Positions 36,702 through 43,385 of a DNA stretch of 44,862 nucleotides are shown one piece after another. Both the position numbers and the translations under genes were made by a program. The notes under the pieces are model-generated. The model was not told where the DNA came from. It saw only the letters and a program-made list of their open reading frames with translations, and did not search any database. Positions within the stretch are counted from its first letter, which is position 1; every line of letters begins with the position of its first letter. The stretch is from Myxococcus llanfairpwllgwyngyllgogerychwyrndrobwllllantysiliogogogochensis (GTDB lineage: Bacteria > Myxococcota > Myxococcia > Myxococcales > Myxococcaceae): positions 1 to 44,862 of the forward strand of contig NZ_VIFM01000072.1 of assembly GCF_006636215.1 (NCBI RefSeq), written 5' to 3'.

Positions 36702-37724
36702 ATGGCTGATACGTACATTGCGAAGAACTGGCGTGACCTCATCAAGCCGCGCCGCATGGAGGTGGACCAGGACAGCCTGACGCCCACCTACGGGAAGTTC
36801 ATCGCGGAGCCGCTGGAGCGTGGTTTCGGTACCACCCTGGGCAACTCGCTGCGCCGGGTGCTCCTGTCGTCGCTGCAGGGCGCGGCCATCACCTCGGTGA
36901 AGATCGAGGGCGTGGACCACGAGTTCACCACCATCCCCGAGGTGTCCGAGGACGTCACGGACGTCGTGCTGAACCTGAAGGAAGTCCTCCTTCGGATGCA
37001 CACGAACGAGCCGAAGACGCTGCGCATCGAGGCGGAAGGGCCCAAGGAAGTGAAGGCGGGCGACCTCATCACCGACGCCGACGTGGAGATCCTCAACCCG
37101 GGTCACCACATCTGCACCATCTCCGAGGGTGGCAAGCTCCGCATGGAGCTGACGTGCCGCCGCGGCCGTGGCTACGTGCCGGCCAACTCGAACAAGGTGA
37201 TCGGCGCGCCCATCGGCACCATCCCCATCGACTCGCTGTTCTCGCCCACCCGCAAGGTGAACTACCAGGTCACCAACGCGCGCGTCGGTCAGGTCACCGA
37301 CTTCGACAAGCTGTCGCTCGAGGTCTGGACGGACGGCTCGGTGTCCCCTCAGGACGCGGTGGCGTACGCGGCGAAGATCATCAAGGAGCAGCTCACCGTC
37401 TTCGTGAACTTCGACGAGACGGAGGAGCCGGTCATCGCCGAGGCGCCGAAGGAAGAGGCGAAGCTGAACGAGAACCTGTTCCGCTCGGTGGATGAGCTGG
37501 AGCTGTCGGTGCGTTCCGCCAACTGCCTGCAGCAGGCGAACATCAAGACCATCGGCGACCTGGTGCAGCGCACCGAGGCCGAGATGCTCAAGACGAAGAA
37601 CTTCGGCCGCAAGTCGCTGAAGGAGATCAAGGAGATCCTCGCGGAGATGGGCCTGTCGCTCGGCATGAAGCTCGAGAACTGGCCCCCGAAGCAGGCTCCG
37701 GCCCCGGCGGCGCCGAAGGCGTAG
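36702..37724 (+). CDS. rpoA: DNA-directed RNA polymerase subunit alpha
   Basis: RpoA, 340 residues, the assembly and promoter-contact subunit of RNA polymerase. N-terminal dimerisation domain with [35 protein letters not shown]. Linker near residues 240-260, then C-terminal domain (about 262-325) with [53 protein letters not shown], the helices that bind UP elements and activators. Ends in a short Pro/Ala tail. GAGGAG before ATG 36702. rplQ follows after 182 bases, a wider gap than usual. Confidence 0.98.
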   Translation: MADTYIAKNWRDLIKPRRMEVDQDSLTPTYGKFIAEPLERGFGTTLGNSLRRVLLSSLQGAAITSVKIEGVDHEFTTIPEVSEDVTDVVLNLKEVLLRMHTNEPKTLRIEAEGPKEVKAGDLITDADVEILNPGHHICTISEGGKLRMELTCRRGRGYVPANSNKVIGAPIGTIPIDSLFSPTRKVNYQVTNARVGQVTDFDKLSLEVWTDGSVSPQDAVAYAAKIIKEQLTVFVNFDETEEPVIAEAPKEEAKLNENLFRSVDELELSVRSANCLQQANIKTIGDLVQRTEAEMLKTKNFGRKSLKEIKEILAEMGLSLGMKLENWPPKQAPAPAAPKA

Positions 37725-37737
37725 AGTCTTCGTGGTA

Positions 37738-37783
37738 CTTTCCTCCGTGCCCGCGACATGGCAGCACGCGGCGCGGAGGGAAG
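37738..37783 (+). terminator. stem-loop between rpoA and rplQ
   Basis: CTTTCCTCCG (37738-37747) pairs with CGGAGGGAAG (37774-37783), ten pairs with one G-T, and TGC/GCA can pair within the loop. It starts 14 bases after the rpoA stop. No T tract follows, so it is a weak terminator candidate or an mRNA stabiliser. The remaining gap to rplQ shows no further feature. Confidence 0.35.
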
Positions 37784-37906
37784 GGGACTGGTGCGGTTGA
37801 CCAGGCCCAACCAGCAGTGGCGAGCCTCGTGTCGGGTTCGCCCTTCCCACCCGGTACCTGATACGGCCGGAGTGGTGGCCCCCACGCGGGGACCCGGAGC
37901 ACGACG

Positions 37907-38320
37907 ATGCGTCACAAGGTCGGACAACGAAAGCTGCACCGCACCACGAGCCACCGGCTCGCGATGCTCAACAACATGGTCACCTCGCTGCTCGAGCACC
38001 AGGCCATCCGCACCACGGTTCCCAAGGCCAAGGAGGCCCGGAAGCTGGCGGAGCGCATCATCACGCTGGGTAAGCGTGGTGGGCTCTCCAACGTGCGTCT
38101 GGCGGCTCGGACGGTGAAGGACCGCGACGTGCTGCAGAAGGTCTTCAGCGAGTACAAGGACCGCTACGCCACGCGTCCCGGCGGCTACACCCGCATCATC
38201 CGCCTCGGCTTCCGCCGGGGTGATGCCGCGGAGATGGCGCTGCTGGAGCTGGTGGACCGGCCCGAGAAGAAGGCCACGCCCGCCGCCGACGCTCCCGCCG
38301 AAGAGACCAAGGCCGAGTAA
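37907..38320 (+). CDS. rplQ: 50S ribosomal protein L17
   Basis: L17, 137 residues, near the tunnel exit. It begins [21 protein letters not shown], with [29 protein letters not shown] and the C-terminal [29 protein letters not shown], then an acidic tail rich in Ala/Glu/Lys. CGGAG before the ATG. Last gene of the ribosomal run; a bidirectional terminator follows. Confidence 0.97.
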   Translation: MRHKVGQRKLHRTTSHRLAMLNNMVTSLLEHQAIRTTVPKAKEARKLAERIITLGKRGGLSNVRLAARTVKDRDVLQKVFSEYKDRYATRPGGYTRIIRLGFRRGDAAEMALLELVDRPEKKATPAADAPAEETKAE

Positions 38321-38367
38321 GGCCCGTCTCCATGCCCCTTCGTGAGGAGGGGCTGGTGGAAACGCAG

Positions 38368-38405
38368 AGGGCGCTCTTCCCGTGGGGAAGGGCGCCCTTC
38401 GTGTT
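38368..38405. terminator. bidirectional terminator after rplQ
   Basis: AGGGCGCTCTTCCC (38368-38381) pairs with GGGAAGGGCGCCCT (38385-38398), 14 pairs with one G-T, three-base loop, followed by TCGTGTTT. It lies between the rplQ stop and the stop of the minus-strand unknown gene, so it can end both. Confidence 0.75.
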
Positions 38406-38422
38406 TGCGGGGCTTCACGGAG

Positions 38423-39082
38423 CTACTTCGGTCCGAGCAGGCGCTTCCACTCGTTGAGCAGGTCCTCGGTGAGGTTCGCGCTGTCGTCGCTGCTGCGCAT
38501 CTCCAGCGTGTTGAAGCGCAGGTCCGCGGGGGCGGCGCCGCTGGTGCCCATGAGCTGCTTGGGGGTGATGGTGATGAACTCACCAGCGCCCACCGAAGGC
38601 ACGGCCGCGCGGTACTGGCCGTTGACGATGAGGGTGACGTCCTTCCACGCCTCCTTGCTCTCGTTCCAGATGGTGATGGAGGGCCGGTCCAACTTGTCGC
38701 TGAGCACCAGCCGCGCGTCCATGTCCCCTGTCTGAACGGAGCTGCCGGGGCAGGCGATGGCGAAGCTCGCCACCGTCAACGCCAGCCACCCGGCGACGAT
38801 GGACGCCTTGTACTTGAAGAAGCGATCCCGCTGACGGAAGTCGCCCGCGAACTCCTTCAGGATGGAGAGCGCATTGAGGGCCTGATTGGACGCCTCGCCC
38901 GCGAGCCGCTGTCCGAGGGCGCCGTCCTGCTTGCCCTTCTGGAGCGGCGCGGTGCGCGCGGCGGACATCACCCGCAGGGTGCCTGGATCCGTCGGCGTGC
39001 GAGGCATGCCTGGACTGCTCGGCGTCCGGGGCTGCGTGCCGGGATTGGTTGCCGTGCGCGGAGACTTGCGGCCATCACTCAT
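38423..39082 (-). CDS. unknown one-TM protein
   Basis: A 219-residue protein with no family I can name. Residues 1-45 are Pro/Thr/Gly/Arg-rich and disordered-looking, with loose repeats (PGTQPRTP, PGMPRTPTDPGT). One hydrophobic segment (YKASIVAGWLALTVASFAIACPG, about 110-130) is preceded by basic residues (RQRDRFFKYK). The C-terminal 85 residues look beta-rich (SITIWNESKEAWKDVTLIVNGQYR, EFITITPKQL) and probably face the periplasm. No clear ribosome site supports the ATG at 39082, and Met39 is an alternative start. It is 36 bases downstream of the TPR lipoprotein gene on the same strand, and probably co-transcribed with it and plsC. Confidence 0.7.
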   Translation of the reverse strand: MSDGRKSPRTATNPGTQPRTPSSPGMPRTPTDPGTLRVMSAARTAPLQKGKQDGALGQRLAGEASNQALNALSILKEFAGDFRQRDRFFKYKASIVAGWLALTVASFAIACPGSSVQTGDMDARLVLSDKLDRPSITIWNESKEAWKDVTLIVNGQYRAAVPSVGAGEFITITPKQLMGTSGAAPADLRFNTLEMRSSDDSANLTEDLLNEWKRLLGPK

Positions 39083-39118
39083 CGAGCGCGAAGTGTAGAG
39101 GGCACGACCCGTTGGTGG

Positions 39119-40507
39119 CTACTGGCCCTTGAGGGATTGCAGCGCACGCGAGGCGATGGCGTTCTCCGGCTGCGCCTCCAGCACCTTGGAGAGCCAGCGC
39201 TCGGCCTCCTCGGCCGCCGTCTTCCTCACCTGCGGACGCGTGGACTTCATCGACTGTTCGGTGAAGAGCAGCCCCAGCCGCAGCGAGAACTCCACATTCT
39301 CCGGGTCCTTTTCGACCACGTAGCGCAGCTCGCGTTCCGCGGCGGGGTAGTCGCCGTCGAGCTGGTACACGAGCGCGAGCTTTCCCCGTGCGGGGATGGA
39401 GTCGGGCGACAGGGACACCGCCACGATGAAGGCCTCGCGGGCCGCCGCCAGGTCCCTGCGATCGAGATGCAGGTCACCCAACCGGAACCAGGCCGCGTCC
39501 AGCAGCGGATGCAGCGCGACGGCCTTCTCGAACGACGCACGGGCCGCGTCCGGACGCTGACGGGAGGCGTAAAGCTCCCCGAGGTAGAGGTGGTTCTTCC
39601 CGTCGCGAGGAGCGCTTTCGATGGCCTGCTTGAACTCGTCCACCGCGCGGCCCGCGTCGTCCAGGCGCTGATAGGCGAGGCCCAGCAGCGAGTGCAGCAC
39701 CGCCAGATCCGGGTAGTCGTGCAGCACCTCCTCGAAGGCGAGGATGGCGTGCTGGGGGGCATCCAGGTCGTTCAGGTAGCGCAGGCCCTCTTCGAGCTTG
39801 GCCTCGGCTGCCTTGGGGATGCCACCGAAGGGGTCGCTGATCTGCTCCATCAGCGCGCGCGCCGTGGCCACGTCGGACGGGGCGGGCCGGCCTCGGACCA
39901 CCACGCCCAGGGCCTCCACCGCGCCCGCCGGGTCTCCCGTGCGGTGCAGCGCCTTGGCCAGGGGCAGGCGCCAGGCGGTGCGCTCGTGGGCCAACGCCGC
40001 CGCGCGACGCAGGGGCTCCACGGCGGCGGCGTACTGTTCGGACTCCAGGCGGGCGACACCCAGGCGGTGATGGTACTCGGCCGTGTCCGGCGAGAGGGTG
40101 ATGGCTCGCTCGAAGGCGGTGACTGCCGGCGCGCCGGCGTCCTTCGCCCGGGAGAACAGGGCCAGCCCGAGCATGTACTGGTCCACCGCCCGCTCGCTCG
40201 TGGCGATGCGCGCCTGGAGTTCCTCGATCCACGCGTCGGTGCGGCCCGCCTTCACCTGGGCCTCCGTGAGGGTGCGGGCCACGTCCAGGTCCTCGGGGGC
40301 CTTCGCGTGCAGGTCCTTCAGGAGTCCGAGCGCCTTCTGCGGCTGGTTCTCCTCCAGGTACGCCCGCGCCCGGGAGCGCTCGTCGGTGGGCCGGGGGGCG
40401 CCCGTCGTGGCCGAGGTGGTGTGGCCGCAGCCGGCGGCGAGCAGACCCAGGCCCAGTACGGCGGCGCGGGCCCAGGGGCGAAAGCGGAAGGCGGGAGTCG
40501 TCGGCAC
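39119..40507 (-). CDS. TPR-repeat lipoprotein
   Basis: A 462-residue lipoprotein starting at GTG 40507. The signal ends in the lipobox LAAGC with Cys27 lipidated. The body consists of tetratricopeptide-type helical pairs for protein-protein contact, for example AEYHHRLGVARLESEQYAAAVEPLRRAAAL, AVLHSLLGLAYQRLDDAGRAVDEFKQAIE and DAAWFRLGDLHLDRRDLAAAREAFIVAV. The repeats recur from about residue 40 to the end. It is 11 bases downstream of plsC and 36 upstream of the unknown one-TM gene. A role as an envelope scaffold is likely; the partner is unknown. Confidence 0.88.
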   Translation of the reverse strand: MPTTPAFRFRPWARAAVLGLGLLAAGCGHTTSATTGAPRPTDERSRARAYLEENQPQKALGLLKDLHAKAPEDLDVARTLTEAQVKAGRTDAWIEELQARIATSERAVDQYMLGLALFSRAKDAGAPAVTAFERAITLSPDTAEYHHRLGVARLESEQYAAAVEPLRRAAALAHERTAWRLPLAKALHRTGDPAGAVEALGVVVRGRPAPSDVATARALMEQISDPFGGIPKAAEAKLEEGLRYLNDLDAPQHAILAFEEVLHDYPDLAVLHSLLGLAYQRLDDAGRAVDEFKQAIESAPRDGKNHLYLGELYASRQRPDAARASFEKAVALHPLLDAAWFRLGDLHLDRRDLAAAREAFIVAVSLSPDSIPARGKLALVYQLDGDYPAAERELRYVVEKDPENVEFSLRLGLLFTEQSMKSTRPQVRKTAAEEAERWLSKVLEAQPENAIASRALQSLKGQ

Positions 40508-40518
40508 GGGAGAACGTC

Positions 40519-41307
40519 TCAGGGAGTGGAGGTGGCGCGGGCGGCGCTGATGCCTTCGAGGCCCGCGGCGGCGACGGAGTCCTCGGGGTCGCCACCCTTG
40601 CCGCCCAGCGCGAGGCTGTCGGCGATGATGACCTCTCGCACGGCGCGGGCGAGGCCCTCCCGGTCATTCTCCGCGAAGCCCGTGGTGTCGATGGGCTTGC
40701 CAATCTTCACGCGGATGGGGCCGGGAGTGATGTTCCAGCTGTCCTTGGGCATCAGGCTGCCGGAGCCCTCGATGGTGACGGGGCAGATGGGGACGCGGGC
40801 CTTGAGCGCGAGCGCGAAGGGGCCCTTCTTGAAGGGCAGGATGTGGCCGTCCGGGGAGCGAGTGCCCTCGGGGTAGAGGAAGATGCTCGTCCCGCCGCGA
40901 ATCTTCGCCGCCGCCGCGTCCAGCGAGGCGATGGCCTTGGAACGGTTGCTCCGGTTGACGAAGACGTGACCGGCGAGCGCGAGATACCAGCCGATGAACG
41001 GCACCCACTTGAGCTGGTCCTTCGCCACGTAACGGAACGGCACGGGCACGGCCATGAAGTGCGCCGGGATGTCGATGGTGGACTGGTGGTTGGCCACGTA
41101 GATGGTGGCCCGCCGCGGGTCCACGTTCTCCTGACCCAGGACCTCCAACTTCGCGCCACCCGCCCAGAGCAACACCGGGGACCAGATCCTGCGAGCCACC
41201 CAGACGGAGTTGGCCGGCCTCAACGTCAACACCATCGCCAGGATGGCCAGGACGAAGCTGATGGGGGTCCACACGCCCGCCGTCACGACACAGAAGAGCT
41301 TACGCAT
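40519..41307 (-). CDS. plsC: 1-acyl-sn-glycerol-3-phosphate acyltransferase
   Basis: A 262-residue acyltransferase that adds the second acyl chain to form phosphatidic acid. N-terminal membrane anchor (residues 3-30). HX4D motif His74-x4-Asp79 (NHQSTID), then YPEGTR at 145-150 and VPICPVTIEGSG downstream. The last 30 residues are an Ala/Gly/Asp-rich tail. It complements plsB in the left flank. The start is ATG 41307; the TPR lipoprotein gene follows 11 bases after the stop. Confidence 0.92.
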   Translation of the reverse strand: MRKLFCVVTAGVWTPISFVLAILAMVLTLRPANSVWVARRIWSPVLLWAGGAKLEVLGQENVDPRRATIYVANHQSTIDIPAHFMAVPVPFRYVAKDQLKWVPFIGWYLALAGHVFVNRSNRSKAIASLDAAAAKIRGGTSIFLYPEGTRSPDGHILPFKKGPFALALKARVPICPVTIEGSGSLMPKDSWNITPGPIRVKIGKPIDTTGFAENDREGLARAVREVIIADSLALGGKGGDPEDSVAAAGLEGISAARATSTP

Positions 41308-41384
41308 CCCTCAGCCCCCTCCTCGGGGCCGGTTCGTCGGGCCGACGGAAGTCGCGGCCCGAGGGCAGCCCCGAGGCCAGATGT

Positions 41385-41407
41385 CCTGTCCCGGACGGCC
41401 GGACAGG
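41385..41407. repeat. inverted repeat in the plsC/deoxynucleoside kinase divergent region
   Basis: CCTGTCC (41385-41391) and GGACAGG (41401-41407) form a perfect inverted repeat with a nine-base spacer. It lies in the 238-base region between two divergent genes, so it could be an operator, but no promoter elements close by are convincing. The rest of the gap is GC-rich and shows no gene. Confidence 0.3.
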
Positions 41408-41545
41408 CGGCCGCACCCCGGGAGGTGGCGGCGCCCAGGGGCGCGGCGAGAGGGACGGCTCGGGGGCATGCACTTCTTCTACCACGAGCCTTCCTTACCT
41501 TGTTGCTGGTGCGCGCAGCTTGGCGGGGTTACAAGCAGGGGTGGC

Positions 41546-42160
41546 GTGGCCAGGAAAAAGTTTATCGCCATCGCGGGCAACATCGGCGCCGGGAAGACGG
41601 AGCTCACGTCGTTCCTCTGCCGGAAGTACGGGTTGACCCCGTCCTTCGAGCCCAATGACCAAAACCCCTACCTCGCGGACTTCTACAAGGACATGAAGAC
41701 GTGGGCCTTCCGCTCACAGCTCTTCTTCCTGACGCATAAGTTCCGCCTCCACCGGGAGTTGGAGCGCACGCCCGGTACCGTGCTGCAGGACCGCACCCTC
41801 TACGAGGACGCGGAGATCTTCGCCAAGAACCTCCACCGCCAGCGGCTCATCGACAAGCGGGACTGGAAGACGTACTGCGAGCTCTACGAGACCATCTCCG
41901 AGTCGCTGCGTCCGCCCGACCTGATGATCTACCTGCGCTGCCCCGTGCAGACGCTGAAGGAGCGAATCCGCCTGCGCGGCCGCTCCATGGAGAAGGACAT
42001 CCCCACCCGCTACCTCCAGCGCCTCAATGCCCTGTATGAGGAATGGTTCGGTGCCTACCGGTTGTCTCCAGTCCTGGTGCTGGCCACCGACAAGCTCGAC
42101 TACCTGACCGACCTGGTGGACCGCGTGGACCTCTTTCAGCAAATCGAGAAGCACCTGTGA
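41546..42160 (+). CDS. deoxynucleoside kinase (deoxyadenosine/deoxyguanosine type)
   Basis: A 204-residue dNK-family kinase that phosphorylates deoxynucleosides for salvage. It starts at GTG 41546 (MARKKFIAIAGNIGAGKT); the frame is open to 41210, and the first in-frame ATG, 41468, adds a non-conserved stretch. P loop GNIGAGKT at 11-18, the DRTLYEDAEIF motif at 82-92 (general base/substrate site) and LID-like ERIRLRGRSMEKDIP. Which base it prefers is not readable. The next gene shares a base with its stop. Confidence 0.92.
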   Translation: MARKKFIAIAGNIGAGKTELTSFLCRKYGLTPSFEPNDQNPYLADFYKDMKTWAFRSQLFFLTHKFRLHRELERTPGTVLQDRTLYEDAEIFAKNLHRQRLIDKRDWKTYCELYETISESLRPPDLMIYLRCPVQTLKERIRLRGRSMEKDIPTRYLQRLNALYEEWFGAYRLSPVLVLATDKLDYLTDLVDRVDLFQQIEKHL

Positions 42161-43332
42161 TGGAGGTCTACCTCCTGGCGACCGAGCAAGAAGGGCCCGC
42201 ACCGCTGGATGCCCTGCGAGCCTCGTTCGCGACGGACGAGGTGGAGTTCACGCCAGACGAGGACGGCCAGGGCTTCGTGCTCCGGGCGGACAGCTCGGAG
42301 GTGCATGTCCGGCTGACGGTGGGCCCCGAGGGCCTGCCCAAGTTCAACAAGGCCGCGTACAGCGGCAGTCCAGAGGCCTTCACGCGCCTGAGCAAGGCGA
42401 AGGCCTACTACCACCTGTCGCTGGAGCCGGGTGGGGCGCAGCCCACGCTGCCCGTGTTCGAGGCGCTGTGGGCCGTGCGCACCCTGCTGGAGCACGTGCC
42501 CGGCGTGCTCGTGGACCTGGCGGCCTTCAAGCTGCACGAGCCCGAGGACGTGGTGGAGATCACCGAGCTGGACTTCGACATCCGGGACCACGTCCACCTG
42601 CACGCGGTGGAGGTGACGGAGGGCGACACGCCGCTGTGGGTGCACTCGCACGGCATGGAGAAGTTCGGCGCCCGGGATTTGGAGATCTTCCACCTCGCGG
42701 AGCAGGACCTGCTGCCCGCGGAGAGCTTCCTGCACGAGCTGTGCACGGACCTGGCCTTCGGTCAGGGGCCCGCGCTGCGCTCCCAGGTGGGCACCAGCGA
42801 GGGGCAGGCGTTCATGGTGGTGCCCTCCGAGGAGGCGCGCGCCAACCTGCTGGGCGTGCCGCTGGAGACCTTCGAGGGGCATGAGGGCCTCTTCCTCACG
42901 GTGGTGTCCCCCCTGGGGCGCCACAACACGTCCCAGCTCCTGGCGCCGTACCGGGAGCGCTTCACCCAGGAGCCCGAGGAGCAGACGGAGTCCATGCGCC
43001 GTGAGGCCCAGGCGCTCTTGCCCTCCTTCCTCGCGCGCTTCCAGCGCCGGGGGCTGATGGAGCCGCTCACCTTCCTCGTCCGAGCCCCCTTCGACACCCA
43101 CCCGGATGGAAACACGGTGGTGGAGAACCTCTGGCTGGAACTCATGGCCCGGGACGACGGCACCCTCGTCGGCAAGCTCGTGGATGGCGCGGTGCACACC
43201 ACCGAGTGGCGCAAGGGCGCTCACGTCGAGGTCGAAGAGACCCAGGTCAACGCCCTGGCGCTCAGCCGCGAGGGCCGCGCCCTGGATGAAGGGGAGATCC
43301 GGACCCTGTTGAACGCCGAAAGGCCGATGTAG
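42160..43332 (+). CDS. DUF2314-like protein coupled to the deoxynucleoside kinase
   Basis: A 390-residue soluble protein of unknown function. It starts at ATG 42160, whose A is the last base of the kinase stop (TGATG). Beyond N-terminal MEVYLLATEQEGPAP and a central helical/beta region (VFEALWAVRTLLEHVPGVLVDLAAFKLHEPEDVVEI), the C-terminal part (ENLWLELMARDDGTLVGKL, then GAHVEVEETQVNALAL) resembles DUF2314, a small bacterial domain without known activity. No signal peptide, no TM segment and no catalytic motif are seen. The tight coupling to a nucleoside kinase suggests a linked role, otherwise unsupported. Confidence 0.75.
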   Translation: MEVYLLATEQEGPAPLDALRASFATDEVEFTPDEDGQGFVLRADSSEVHVRLTVGPEGLPKFNKAAYSGSPEAFTRLSKAKAYYHLSLEPGGAQPTLPVFEALWAVRTLLEHVPGVLVDLAAFKLHEPEDVVEITELDFDIRDHVHLHAVEVTEGDTPLWVHSHGMEKFGARDLEIFHLAEQDLLPAESFLHELCTDLAFGQGPALRSQVGTSEGQAFMVVPSEEARANLLGVPLETFEGHEGLFLTVVSPLGRHNTSQLLAPYRERFTQEPEEQTESMRREAQALLPSFLARFQRRGLMEPLTFLVRAPFDTHPDGNTVVENLWLELMARDDGTLVGKLVDGAVHTTEWRKGAHVEVEETQVNALALSREGRALDEGEIRTLLNAERPM

Positions 43333-43385
43333 GGCGACACGGCGGCGCTTGCCCGCGTCCTCCGGGACGCTAGGCTCCGCGCCCC

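Noticed and set aside
43355-43370. GCGTCC-TCCG-GGACGC hairpin as terminator after the DUF2314-like gene
   Set aside because: Only six pairs, no T tract; chance is likely in GC-rich DNA.
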